From positions 1 to 23,415 of the forward strand of contig DAISIT010000049.1 of NCBI GenBank assembly GCA_036821845.1: DNA of 23,415 nt, written 5' to 3'. Origin of the DNA: JAEUMD01 sp937950105 (GTDB lineage Bacteria > Pseudomonadota > Alphaproteobacteria > Rhizobiales > Hyphomicrobiaceae). Positions 7,323 through 14,841 of the stretch are shown here, one piece after another; within the stretch, counting starts at the first letter, position 1; each line of letters begins with the position of its first letter. The position numbers and the translations under genes are program-made. The notes below the pieces were generated by a model, which saw only the letters and a program-made list of their open reading frames with translations, searched no databases and had not been told where the DNA came from.

Positions 7323-8279
7323 ATGGACCTCGTTTCACTCGCTCGTAACCCGGTGCCGAGCGGCGCCGTCGTCGGCGCCTTCGCCGGCTACGACGGCGCG
7401 CCGCTGCGGTTCGCCCGCTGGCAGGCGACGCGCTCGCCCCGGCGCGGCACCGTCTGCCTGTTCCAGGGGCGCGGCGAGTTCATCGAGAAGTATTTCGAGA
7501 CCATCGCCGATCTCCGACGCCGCGGCTATGCGGTGGCGACGCTCGACTGGCGCGGCCAGGGCCGCTCGTTCCGCGCCCTTCCCGACCGGGCGAAATCGCA
7601 CATCGACGACTTCGCCGAGTACGAGAAGGACCTCGTGCGCTTCATGAAGGACGTGGTGCTGCCGGATTGCCCGCCGCCCTACATCGCGCTGGCGCATTCG
7701 ATGGGCGGCAACATCCTGATCCGCGCGGCGACACGGCCCGGCTCCTGGTTTTCGCACATGGTGCTGACGGCGCCGATGCTGGCGTTCGCCGACGAGAAGG
7801 TCGGATACCCGCACGCCGTCGCGCGCGCCTATGCCGAGACGTTCTGCAAGCTCGGGCTCGGCTCGACCTACGTGCTCGGGGGCAAGCGCATGCCGGTCGA
7901 GATGGGCGCCTTCGAGGGCAACGACCTGACCTCCGACGCGGAGCGCTGGGACCGCACGCGCGCCGTGCTCGAGGCGGCGCCCGATCTCGGCCTCGGCGCG
8001 CCGACCATCTCGTGGCTGCGCTCCGGCTATCGCGCCTGCGCCGAGATCGCCGCGCCTGGGTTTGCTGGCGCCGTGCGCGTGCCGGTACTGATGCTGGCGG
8101 CGGGGCAGGACCGCATCGTTTCGACGCGCGCCATCGAGGAGCTGGGCGTGAAGCTCAAGATCGGCAGCCACCTGCTGCTGCCCGGCGCCCTGCACGAAAT
8201 CCTGCAGGAGGCGGACCCCATCCGCCAGCGCTTCTGGGCCGCCTTCGACGCCTACCTCGGCGAGGCCGTCGCGGCTTAG
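7323..8279 (+). CDS. Alpha/beta hydrolase, lysophospholipase-like
   Basis: This 318-residue protein has the alpha/beta-hydrolase fold of the serine lipase and lysophospholipase (PldB-like, 'Hydrolase_4') group. The oxyanion region is FQGRGEFIEKY, followed by DWRGQGRS. The nucleophile elbow AHSMGG carries Ser126, the acid is Asp263 in AAGQDRIVS, and the histidine is His291 in GALHEIL, so the catalytic triad is complete. No signal peptide is evident, so a cytosolic or membrane-associated esterase acting on lysophospholipid or monoacylglycerol is likely, but the substrate cannot be read from sequence. The ATG at 7323 is preceded by GGGAGCGGAG. A GTG at 7236 would add 29 residues that do not resemble the family. 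The gene lies downstream of the hairpin array and converges with the restriction operon 18 bases away. Confidence 0.92.
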   Translation: MDLVSLARNPVPSGAVVGAFAGYDGAPLRFARWQATRSPRRGTVCLFQGRGEFIEKYFETIADLRRRGYAVATLDWRGQGRSFRALPDRAKSHIDDFAEYEKDLVRFMKDVVLPDCPPPYIALAHSMGGNILIRAATRPGSWFSHMVLTAPMLAFADEKVGYPHAVARAYAETFCKLGLGSTYVLGGKRMPVEMGAFEGNDLTSDAERWDRTRAVLEAAPDLGLGAPTISWLRSGYRACAEIAAPGFAGAVRVPVLMLAAGQDRIVSTRAIEELGVKLKIGSHLLLPGALHEILQEADPIRQRFWAAFDAYLGEAVAA

Positions 8280-8297
8280 CGCGCAGTTCCGTTGCTC

Positions 8298-9332
8298 TCA
8301 GTGTGCGCCCGGCACCAGCAGCCGCAGATCACCCAGAAAGCTCTCGAGCGTCACAATGTCTGTCCGGATGCTGGTTGGGAACTTGTCGATCAGAGGTTCC
8401 GGCACGACGAGCTGCACATTTGCCTGCGTCATCTCGCGAAACTGTGCTTCGGACACGCCCTCCTGCAAGGTCAGCAGGTGCTTCACCGAAATGCGGTCTG
8501 CCTCGTTTATGACCTGCCGCCAACGGTCGCGGCATGTGGTCTTGGTAGCAAGCATCCGAAGCCCGCTCGCCGGAAAATTAGGGTCACGATAGGCGGCCTG
8601 TGAAGGGAACAGAAAATCCGGCCGCTTGCCGGGCTCCGATTGCGGGCCGTGCTGAAAATCCGTCCCCTCGCGGAATCGCTCCTCGATCAGGATTTCCCGG
8701 ATGTGGAGTTCCAGCGACCGTCCGGAGCGCGCCTTTCGCCGCTGCAGCACGGATTGCGCCCGGGAAATGAAATCGTCCAATGTCGTGAATCCGGCCCGGA
8801 TCGCCGGAAACTCTACAGCCTCCTCCACGCTGCGAAAGATTTCAAACTCGCATTCACGCCGCCGCAGGAGCCGCTTGTCGGGCGGCGTGCCATGTTCGGG
8901 CCGAAGCTCTACCGTCTTGTGGACGATCTCCGCCCCGGTCGGGAACTGCGTCAGCCATGCGGCCGGAATTTTCGCCGGTTCCGTGCTCTCGGCGTCCAGA
9001 AGTGCAGAGGCAGCTCCGCCGAAATTAGTTAGCCGAGTTTCATCCCTGCCATTTTGCTTCCCCTCGAAACGCTTGGAGTTGTAATAGACCGCTCGCACCT
9101 GTCGCACGTCCGAATCCGAGTCGACAGCCAGTTCAAACCAGCGATCTGGGTTCTTCGCGTCTGTCCGGTTAATCGTCGGAAAGATGCGGAACAGGAACTC
9201 CTTTGGGATATAGGGGCCGGCTTGGTGCGTGCCGTTGGCGAGCGTGTCATTGCCGGAGAGCCGCTTCACGAAAAGAGCGATGTGAGATGCGCAAAAATCA
9301 CCGAGCCAATCGGATAGATCAGAAACCGCCAT
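8298..9332 (-). CDS. EcoRII-type restriction endonuclease
   Basis: The 344-residue protein matches both parts of EcoRII. The N-terminal effector DNA-binding domain lies at about 35-160 (GPYIPKEFLFRIFPTI, NPDRWFELAVDSD, RAVYYNSK, DETRLTNFGG). The C-terminal catalytic domain lies at about 190-335, with Glu208 in LELHIREIL, the PDFLFPS motif (Asp239), Lys264 in TKTTCRDRWRQV, then EADRI..KHLLTLQEGVSEAQF and LQLVVPE-like QLVVPEPL. EcoRII itself (404 residues) is a type IIE enzyme that cuts before CCWGG when a second site is bound. The dcm-type methyltransferase and vsr upstream suit the same or a closely related target. The ATG at 9332 has GGGAG upstream and overlaps the vsr end by 14 bases, so translation is probably coupled. 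Confidence 0.93.
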   Translation of the reverse strand: MAVSDLSDWLGDFCASHIALFVKRLSGNDTLANGTHQAGPYIPKEFLFRIFPTINRTDAKNPDRWFELAVDSDSDVRQVRAVYYNSKRFEGKQNGRDETRLTNFGGAASALLDAESTEPAKIPAAWLTQFPTGAEIVHKTVELRPEHGTPPDKRLLRRRECEFEIFRSVEEAVEFPAIRAGFTTLDDFISRAQSVLQRRKARSGRSLELHIREILIEERFREGTDFQHGPQSEPGKRPDFLFPSQAAYRDPNFPASGLRMLATKTTCRDRWRQVINEADRISVKHLLTLQEGVSEAQFREMTQANVQLVVPEPLIDKFPTSIRTDIVTLESFLGDLRLLVPGAH

Positions 9333-9786
9333 TCCGTTCTCCCGCAATAACTTCGCGTCCCGAATCAGTCACGAGCCACTCGGCCGCCCGGTTCAGTACG
9401 GTATCAGCCGGTAGCCGATCTCGCCCTTTCAGTGCGCATTCCCAGATCGTCAGCACACGCCAGCCGGCTCGGACAAGCGCATCCTCGGTCGCTACGTCCC
9501 GCGCCGCATTGTCCTCGATCTTCGCCCGCCAGAACTCTTGCCTCGTGGCGGGAAATCGGAACAGGTGGCAGTCGTGCCCATGCCAAAAGCAGCCATGCAC
9601 GAAGATCACCGCTTGGAGCCGGGGAAACACGAGATCGGGCGAGCCCTGCAATCGTCTGTCGTGGAGGCGGAACCGAAAGCCCCGAGCATGCAGACCGCGC
9701 CGCAGGATCATCTCAGGCCGCGTGTCCTTTGCCCGGATTCCTGCCATCATCCGGCTTCGGGTTGCGGCATCCACAACGTCAGGCAA
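9319..9786 (-). CDS. vsr: Very short patch repair endonuclease Vsr
   Basis: Vsr nicks 5' of the T in T:G mismatches that arise when 5-methylcytosine deaminates, starting short-patch repair. The 155 residues align without gaps to E. coli Vsr through the active site: Glu25, Asp51 (GSPD), His64 and His69 in VHGCFWHGHDC, and zinc ligands Cys66, His71, Cys73 and Cys117 (WECALKGR) all stand at the same numbers. The residue before His64 is Val, where E. coli has Thr63. The start is a TTG at 9786, chosen because MPDVVDAATRSRMM aligns with MADVHDKATRSKNM; GGGAG lies ten bases upstream. It overlaps the methyltransferase end by eight bases. The rare start and long spacing suggest low expression, sensible for a nicking enzyme. 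Confidence 0.96.
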   Translation of the reverse strand: MPDVVDAATRSRMMAGIRAKDTRPEMILRRGLHARGFRFRLHDRRLQGSPDLVFPRLQAVIFVHGCFWHGHDCHLFRFPATRQEFWRAKIEDNAARDVATEDALVRAGWRVLTIWECALKGRDRLPADTVLNRAAEWLVTDSGREVIAGERNGGF

Positions 9787-11050
9787 AAAGTGGTAACTCC
9801 CTTTGTCTCGGAATAGCGCGCGAGGAACACGCAGCCGCTATCCAAGGCAGCATGTGCCTGGCAACAGATTCGATCACGGGAACAGCAACGGAATTGCCGA
9901 ACTGCTTGTAAGCCTGCGTATCCGATACCGGGATCACGTACTTCGGCATCCCGGGCCGGTCAAAGCCCATTAGTCGGGCGCATTCACGCGGCGTCAGGCG
10001 ACGCGGATTCTTCCTCCGTCCTCGTTCGATCAGGATTTCCGAGCCGTCCTTATAGTAGCGCGCGGACAGAGTGCGGGCCACGTCGTCTGGCCCGACCAAA
10101 CCGAAACCGAAACCATTTCCGGCCGCACGGTGCTTCGCGGCATAGTCTTGCAAATAGCGCCAGAGATGATCGGTCAGCACATATTTCTTGCTAACCCGCC
10201 CATCTGGGTCGGTATAGGGCCGTTCGGGCGTCTCCGTGCCATCTTCCGGGTGCAGGATCGTCTTAAGCTTCGGCCCCTTCAGCGGGGACGGCACGTCCAG
10301 ATCGCCGAAGGTAAAATCACATTCCTCTCGGAAGCCCGCAATTAGAATGCGCTCCCGATGCTGTGGCACATAACCTTTGGCGTTGATCACTCGCGGCGTG
10401 GGAACGTGATAGCCAAGCTCCCGTAAACGCCCCATGATTACCTGGAAGGTGCGACCGCGATCATGGTTCACTAGGTTCTTGACGTTCTCGAGAAGAAACG
10501 CCTTTGGCCGGTGTTCCGCGATGATCCGCGCCACATCGAAGAACAGGGTACCCTGCGTCTCATCCGCAAAACCATGCGCTCGGCCGAGGGCGTTCTTTTT
10601 AGATACTCCGGCGATGCTAAAGGGCTGGCAGGGGAACCCGGCAAGGAGCAGATCGTGCTCCGGAATCTCCTTCGCCTCGATCTTCGTAATGTCCCCGGCA
10701 ATCTCGTGATCGTCATGCGGGAAGTTGGCGCTATAGGTTGTTCTCGCCCAGCGATCCCACTCCGAGGTAAAGACGCATTTGCCGCCGAAAGGCTCAAATC
10801 CCCGGCGAATCCCGCCGATGCCCGCGAACAAGTCGATGAACCGGAAAGCAGGTTCATACCGTCCGACCACGCCACGACTGCGCACGAGATCTTCAAGCAC
10901 AGCGAGGGCCGCCTGGCGGGGAACAGCCTCGCCCCGTTCCCAACGATAGAGGGTCGCAGGAGAGTAGCCCACAAGCGGAGCCAACGCCTCGACTGAAATG
11001 CCTGCTCGCTCGCGTAGTCGGGAGAAGTCGGATCGGGTCTCGTTACACAT
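9779..11050 (-). CDS. DNA (cytosine-5-)-methyltransferase, Dcm/M.EcoRII type
   Basis: The 423-residue enzyme transfers a methyl group from S-adenosylmethionine to cytosine C5. Motif I is FIDLFAGIGG (71-80), motif IV AGFPCQPFS with catalytic Cys141, motif VI LLENVKNL (188-190 ENV), motif VIII PQHRERI (230-234), and motifs IX-X run RRLTPRECARLMGF to QFGNSVAVPVI. The target-recognition region (LTDHLWRYLQDYAAKHRAAGNGFGFG...RTLSARYYKDGSEILI) is close to that of E. coli Dcm, which methylates CCWGG. Residues 8-60 form a helix-turn-helix (SVEALAPLVGYSPATLYRWERG) like the N-terminal domains by which M.EcoRII and M.SsoII repress their own promoter. It heads a three-gene overlapping operon with vsr and the endonuclease gene. 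GC content is lower than around it, consistent with transfer. Confidence 0.95.
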   Translation of the reverse strand: MCNETRSDFSRLRERAGISVEALAPLVGYSPATLYRWERGEAVPRQAALAVLEDLVRSRGVVGRYEPAFRFIDLFAGIGGIRRGFEPFGGKCVFTSEWDRWARTTYSANFPHDDHEIAGDITKIEAKEIPEHDLLLAGFPCQPFSIAGVSKKNALGRAHGFADETQGTLFFDVARIIAEHRPKAFLLENVKNLVNHDRGRTFQVIMGRLRELGYHVPTPRVINAKGYVPQHRERILIAGFREECDFTFGDLDVPSPLKGPKLKTILHPEDGTETPERPYTDPDGRVSKKYVLTDHLWRYLQDYAAKHRAAGNGFGFGLVGPDDVARTLSARYYKDGSEILIERGRRKNPRRLTPRECARLMGFDRPGMPKYVIPVSDTQAYKQFGNSVAVPVIESVARHMLPWIAAACSSRAIPRQRELPLFA

Positions 11051-11070
11051 GGCCTCCCTCTGGGGCGATT

Positions 11071-11098
11071 TTTATCACTATTGCAGCATGTGACACAA
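11071..11098 (-). promoter_or_regulatory. Putative promoter and operator of the restriction-modification operon
   Basis: On the minus strand TTGTGT (11098-11093) and GATAAA (11076-11071) are 16 bases apart, placing the start point near 11064, about 14 bases before the methyltransferase ATG. The -35 is overlapped by the odd palindrome TGTG-A-CACA at 11089-11097, a reasonable target for the helix-turn-helix of the methyltransferase. The ribosome site AGGGAGG at 11059-11053 is unusually close (two to three bases) to the ATG. Confidence 0.45.
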
Positions 11099-11179
11099 AA
11101 AGACAAGAACAAAGGCGGAATATCCCCACCTCCGCCGGCCATCCTGCTCGCGCCGCCGTTGCTGGTAGTGCCCACCACA

Positions 11180-11986
11180 TCACCCCGCCAGCACGTCCAG
11201 CAGCCGCGCGTGCAACTGCGGGTCGCCGCAGGCGAGGATGCGGCCGCCGTCGGTGGCGGGGCGGCCGTCCCATGTCGTCACGCGGCCGCCCGCGCGCTCG
11301 ATGATCGGGATCAGCGCGACGATGTCGTAGCCCTTGAGGCCGGCCTCGATCACCACGTCGACGAAGCCCGCCGCCAGCAGGCCGTAGGAGTAGCAGTCGC
11401 CGCCGTAGCGGGTCATGCGTGCGGCCTGCTTCACGCGCTGGAAACCCTTGGCCTCCTTGCCCGCCGCGAACAGGTCGGGGTGCGTGGTGGCGATGATAGC
11501 GTCCTCGAGGCGCGGGCAGGCGCGCGTTGCGAGCTTCTTCACCTTGCCGCCGACCGAGCGCAGGAACGACGCCGTCTCGCCGGCCCAGAAGCGTTCGCCC
11601 GTGTAGGGCTGGTCCATCAGGCCGAGCACCGGGGCCTCGCCGTCGAGGAGACCGATCAGCGTGCCCCACATGGGCGAGCCGAGGATGAACGAGCGGGTGC
11701 CGTCGATCGGGTCGACCACCCAGCGATAACGGGCATCGCCGCGCGTCACGCCGTATTCCTCGCCGATCAGGCCGTGCTCGGGGAAGCGCTGGGCGAGCAC
11801 CCTCACGATCGCCTTCTCGGCGCCGCGGTCGGCCACGGTAACGGGATCGAAGCCGCCGTGGCCGGCCTTGTTCTCGACGTCCATGCGTTTGCGGAAATGG
11901 CGCAGGATGATCGGGCCGGAAGCGTCCGCCATGGCATGGGCGCCGTCGAGCAGGGTTTTGAAGGAGGGGGCTTTCGTCGCGGCCAC
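11180..11986 (-). CDS. hisN: Inositol-monophosphatase family phosphatase, probably histidinol-phosphatase
   Basis: The 268-residue protein has the Mg2+/Li+-sensitive phosphatase motifs: GEEYG (residues 75-79, metal-binding Glu), WVVDPIDGTRSF (89-100, metal-binding Asp residues) and the C-terminal GYDIVALIPIIERAGG. Family members hydrolyse inositol phosphate, fructose-1,6-bisphosphate, PAP or histidinol phosphate. The YDIVALIP form in place of the WDxAA of SuhB is the pattern of rhizobial HisN enzymes, so the seventh histidine-biosynthesis step is the likely reaction, but SuhB-like activity cannot be excluded. The frame is open from 12067, yet a GTG at 11986 has GAGGAG seven bases upstream and begins where homology begins, so the first 27 codons of the longer frame are rejected. 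Two suhB-type sRNA genes lie upstream on the opposite strand. Confidence 0.88.
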   Translation of the reverse strand: MAATKAPSFKTLLDGAHAMADASGPIILRHFRKRMDVENKAGHGGFDPVTVADRGAEKAIVRVLAQRFPEHGLIGEEYGVTRGDARYRWVVDPIDGTRSFILGSPMWGTLIGLLDGEAPVLGLMDQPYTGERFWAGETASFLRSVGGKVKKLATRACPRLEDAIIATTHPDLFAAGKEAKGFQRVKQAARMTRYGGDCYSYGLLAAGFVDVVIEAGLKGYDIVALIPIIERAGGRVTTWDGRPATDGGRILACGDPQLHARLLDVLAG

Positions 11987-12246
11987 GTGCGGGCTCCTCG
12001 GTACGGGCTGACGGGGCGGCCACAGAGGTGGACGCAGCGGGCCGTTCTGCCGATGCTGTAGGGCCACGCGCGTGCGCTGTCGATGCGACTCCGGGCTTCG
12101 TGCGGGCCACCGGTGGACGGAGAAGCTCGTTACCTAACTGCCAGACCGGGGGGCAGGGGGCGCGGATCAGTGCGGTGCAGCGGCAACGATTGTGTCGCTA
12201 CCGCATCGCAGCGCTGGTGTTTTGGCGCCTCCAACCAATTGCCGCA

Positions 12247-12275
12247 TTGCAGAGCGGCACGAACAGGCACATCTT
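12247..12275 (+). promoter_or_regulatory. Putative promoter of sRNA copy 1
   Basis: TTGCAG (12247-12252) and CATCTT (12270-12275) are 17 bases apart. The start would be near 12282, giving a transcript of about 93 nt to the terminator, which matches the layout of copy 2. Confidence 0.4.
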
Positions 12276-12281
12276 GAGGAC

Positions 12282-12374
12282 GTGAGGTCGCTTCACCAGC
12301 GATTGTCACAGCCCACTTTGGGCGTTTCCTCCCTAGACTTGGGCCGTTCGAATTCGCGAGCGGCCTCTTTTTTT
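12282..12374 (+). ncRNA. suhB/mmgR-like (alpha-r8 family) small RNA, copy 1
   Basis: The inferred transcript has three parts. A 5' hairpin pairs GTGA with TCAC and TCGCT with AGCGA. A pyrimidine-rich segment, GTTTCCTCCCTAGACTTG, carries an anti-Shine-Dalgarno motif. A strong intrinsic terminator has a 9-bp stem at 12342-12350 and 12357-12365, followed by seven T. From memory this architecture and the CCTCCCTAGACTTGGGCCG core belong to the alphaproteobacterial suhB motif, known in Sinorhizobium as MmgR, a trans-acting sRNA involved in PHB granule control. The core is repeated at 12753-12785 with 33 identical bases. No ORF or ribosome site is associated. Confidence 0.75.
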
Positions 12375-12677
12375 GTCGCGGTCTCCACATTCCTGATCGC
12401 GAGGCCGCTACGATCGCCGTCCAATCCTCGCGGCTCGATCGCCACGTGCCCTGCCCCTTGGGATGTCGGCTGACCGGCCTGCGCAGGCCCTCATGCCGCT
12501 GTTGCCGGCCCCCTGAACTTTCGTTCAGATGCCAACTCGAAGCTGTCTCGGGCCTGCCGCGGACGTCGAAATCGTGAGCTGGGTGAGATGGTTAACTCTT
12601 CGTGCGGCGGGAACGCTGACGATGACGTTCACGTCAAGCCCTTCGCCGATGTCCGTACAGCATTGCAGAAATTGCAT
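12375..12677. other. Spacer between the two sRNA genes
   Basis: About 300 bases separate the sRNA copies. I see no recognisable gene: short frames cross it but run through the sRNA sequences and have no homology or ribosome sites that I recognise. One small palindrome, GAACTTTCGTTC at 12512-12523, is the only secondary structure that stands out. Confidence 0.4.
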
Positions 12678-12706
12678 TTGTAAATGGTGCGCCGCACCTT
12701 TAGATA
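12678..12706 (+). promoter_or_regulatory. Putative promoter of sRNA copy 2
   Basis: TTGTAA (12678-12683) and TAGATA (12701-12706) are separated by exactly 17 bases in a locally AT-rich stretch. The start would be near 12713, where the first hairpin of the sRNA begins. Confidence 0.55.
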
Positions 12707-12712
12707 TTGCAT

Positions 12713-12809
12713 TGCGACATCGGCGAGCCCTGCTTGCCCGTCGTAGCCCTCCTTGGGCGTTTCCTCCCTAGACTTGGGCCGTTCGGTTTCCGAACGGCCC
12801 CTTTTCTTT
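12713..12809 (+). ncRNA. suhB/mmgR-like (alpha-r8 family) small RNA, copy 2
   Basis: The architecture is the same as in copy 1 although the 5' half differs in sequence. Hairpin 1 pairs GCGAC with GTCGT and CGAGC with GCTTG. The shared anti-Shine-Dalgarno core (12753-12785) follows. The terminator is a perfect 11-bp stem (12776-12786 with 12790-12800, TTT loop) and then a T-rich run. The 5' hairpin is kept with different bases, which argues for selection on RNA structure. In Sinorhizobium the MmgR sRNA is expressed according to nitrogen status; whether that holds here is unknown. It converges with the amidohydrolase gene, which ends at 12987. Confidence 0.75.
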
Positions 12810-12986
12810 GTCCGGGACGGATCGCGGGCCCTGCCAGGCAACCCATTGTTCAAAGTGAGATTTCCGATCTGGGCCAAGAGGCGCGGGCATGGCGCAGGCT
12901 TGATCCGAGCCATCCGGCTCAAGCGATCAGAACTTCGGCGCGGATTGCTGCATCGCACAAGCGGCGGCGCCTGCGAATGGGCGGAG

Positions 12987-13889
12987 CTATTCGGCAGCGG
13001 CGGCGCGTTCGGCCAGTTGAGCCGGCATTCGCGCGAACATCGCCTCGGCGAGGCCGCGCAGGTCTGCCGCCAGCCGCTCGTAGCCGTCGGACCGCTCCAG
13101 CGTCAGCTCGTCGAGATAGAGCCCGCGATTGATCTCCACCTGAAGAGCATGCCAACCGCGCGACGGGCGACCGTAATGCTCGGTGATGTAGCCGCCGGCA
13201 TAGGGGCGGTTCATCTGCACGTCGTAGCCGAGGGCCGTCAGATGATCGCGGACGAAGCGCGCCAGCCGGTTGTCGCAGGCCGCGCCGAAGCGGTCGCCGA
13301 GCACGAAGTCCGGCCGCGTGATGACGCCGCGTGACATCGGCGCCGACGGCATCGAGTGGCAGTCGATGAGCACCGCGAAGCCGAACGTGCGCGAGGTGCG
13401 TTCCAGAAGACCCTGCAGCGCCTTGTGGAACGGGAAGTACAACCCGTCGATGCGGGCGATGGCGGCAGCGAGCGGCAGCGGCGAGCGGTAGATGTTCTCG
13501 CCGTCGGCAACGATGCGCGCGATGGTGCCGAGCCCGCCGACGACGCGCACCGAGTGGGCGTTGGCGTAGTCCGGCAGCGGCTCGCGGATCAGCTGCGGGT
13601 CGAGTTCGTAGGGCTCGCGGTTGAGATCGAGGTAGGCACGCGGAAAGCGCGCGGCGATCAGCGGCGCGCCAAGCGTGGTCACCGTCGCGAACAGCTCGTC
13701 GACGTAGCAATCCTCCGATCGGCGCAGCGAGATGGCGTCGAGGCGCGACTGGCGCAGGAAATGGCGCGGGTAGATGCGCCCCGAGTGCGGCGAGCAGAAC
13801 ACGAACGGCGACGTCTGCCGCAATGGTTCAGCGACCACGAACGGCGGCGACAGCTCGGTCGAGATGGCGGTAAGCTCGCGCTCGGGCAT
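12987..13889 (-). CDS. N-formylglutamate amidohydrolase family protein
   Basis: The 300-residue protein belongs to the N-formylglutamate deformylase (HutG-like FGase) family of zinc hydrolases. Visible conserved blocks are PFVFCSPHSGRIYP near residue 30, RFPRAYLDLNREPYELDP, LIDCHSMPS (a likely metal site), and the C-terminal AGGYITEHYGRPSRGWHALQVEINRGLYLDE. The family hydrolyses N-formyl-L-glutamate to formate and glutamate in the last step of one histidine-degradation route, but many rhizobial members stand outside hut clusters, as here, so the physiological substrate is uncertain. The frame is open from 14015; the ATG at 13889 is chosen because the upstream 42 codons do not resemble the family, although its ribosome site is weak. 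It is divergent from cpdR, with about 245 bases between. Confidence 0.88.
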   Translation of the reverse strand: MPERELTAISTELSPPFVVAEPLRQTSPFVFCSPHSGRIYPRHFLRQSRLDAISLRRSEDCYVDELFATVTTLGAPLIAARFPRAYLDLNREPYELDPQLIREPLPDYANAHSVRVVGGLGTIARIVADGENIYRSPLPLAAAIARIDGLYFPFHKALQGLLERTSRTFGFAVLIDCHSMPSAPMSRGVITRPDFVLGDRFGAACDNRLARFVRDHLTALGYDVQMNRPYAGGYITEHYGRPSRGWHALQVEINRGLYLDELTLERSDGYERLAADLRGLAEAMFARMPAQLAERAAAAE

Positions 13890-14135
13890 TCTAAGGTGCC
13901 GATCTCGGTGTTTGTTGGCTGGAGGCTCGAGGGCCGGTCCGCATCCCGGACGGCGCGCCACTCTGCCACCGCCGCCGCACGAAGTCGATGCGCCGCCGAT
14001 GCCGGCAGGGGACAACTGCGGAATTATGCACGCCCGCCCGCCTCTTCATCCTCCATTTACCATCCTCGCGACAGATTCATGATCGACGCTGACCGCAGCT
14101 GACGTTGCTTCCACAAAGAGATAGTTTCGATCCTC

Positions 14136-14522
14136 ATGACAGTACAACCCTCGCGTTTGCCGATGCGCCGCATCCTTCTCGCCGAAGACGATGATTCCAT
14201 GCGTGGATTTCTCGAGCGGGCGCTCGTGCGAGCCGGCTTCGAGGTCGCGAGCTTCGCCAATGGTGTCGATGCGCTGGAGCAGCTGAAGCAGGAGCCGTTC
14301 ACGCTGCTGCTGACCGATATCGTGATGCCGCGCATGGACGGCATCGAGCTGGCGCGCAAGGCGAGTGAACTCGATCCGGAACTGAAGATCATGTTCATCA
14401 CCGGCTTCGCGGCCGTGGTGCTCAACAGCGAACTCGCCTCCCGGCGCGAGACACGCGTGCTGTCGAAGCCCTTCCACCTCAAGGATCTCGTGCGCGAGGT
14501 CGAGCGCGTTCTGGCGGCCTGA
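14136..14522 (+). CDS. cpdR: Response regulator CpdR
   Basis: CpdR is a single-domain receiver that, when unphosphorylated, takes ClpXP to the cell pole and primes it to degrade CtrA and other cell-cycle substrates in Caulobacter and rhizobia; CckA-ChpT phosphorylation switches it off. The 128 residues include the acidic pocket LLAEDD, phosphoacceptor Asp61 in LLLTDIVMPRMDGIELARKA, the very CpdR-specific ELDPELKIMFITGFAAVVLNS, and KPFHLKDLV. It ends VLAA; a C-terminal pair of alanines is what makes Caulobacter CpdR itself a ClpXP substrate. The start may be the ATG at 14136 or the one at 14163, which begins at the domain; neither has a strong ribosome site. I use the first. Confidence 0.94.
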   Translation: MTVQPSRLPMRRILLAEDDDSMRGFLERALVRAGFEVASFANGVDALEQLKQEPFTLLLTDIVMPRMDGIELARKASELDPELKIMFITGFAAVVLNSELASRRETRVLSKPFHLKDLVREVERVLAA

Positions 14523-14612
14523 AAGGACTGGCCGGCGTGCTGCGACCAGGAGGCCGTCGCGAGGCCGGGCCGCCGCCTGCGACGCCGAAGGCAAAAACCT
14601 GTGACGGGTGTC

Positions 14613-14641
14613 TTGCCCTCGTAGCGCATTGCCGATATAGG
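14613..14641 (+). promoter_or_regulatory. Putative promoter of tRNA-Val
   Basis: TTGCCC (14613-14618) and TATAGG (14636-14641) have a 17-base spacer. The start would fall near 14648, about 26 bases before the mature tRNA, which fits a single-gene tRNA transcript independent of cpdR. Confidence 0.55.
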
Positions 14642-14673
14642 GATCGCCTCGCCGCCTGATGGCGGGAATGACC

Positions 14674-14748
14674 GGGCACTTAGCTCAGCGGTAGAGCACT
14701 ACCTTGACATGGTAGGGGTCAGAGGTTCGATCCCTCTAGTGCCCACCA
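14674..14748 (+). tRNA. tRNA-Val (anticodon GAC)
   Basis: A complete cloverleaf is visible. The acceptor GGGCACT pairs with AGTGCCC (14738-14744). The D arm contains AGCTCAGCGGTAGAGC. The anticodon stem CTACC/GGTAG (14699-14703 and 14711-14715) carries loop TTGACAT with anticodon GAC at 14706-14708. The T arm AGAGG-TTCGATC-CCTCT is standard. The discriminator is A and the CCA tail (14746-14748) is encoded. It reads GUC and GUU codons. Confidence 0.97.
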
Positions 14749-14841
14749 TCCTCCCCGGATGGTTTCCGATCATGCGACAACCAGAATCCGATTGTCCGTG
14801 CGAGCAGCGCCCAACAGGTTCGCTGCGCGGTACCATTGCCC

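Noticed and set aside
12529..12771. An 80-codon plus-strand frame between the sRNAs.
   Set aside because: It runs through the promoter and core of sRNA copy 2 and has no homology or ribosome site.
14674..14748. tRNA-Val as an integration site for a genomic island.
   Set aside because: No integrase gene is near, and I noticed no repeat of the tRNA 3' end elsewhere in the window.
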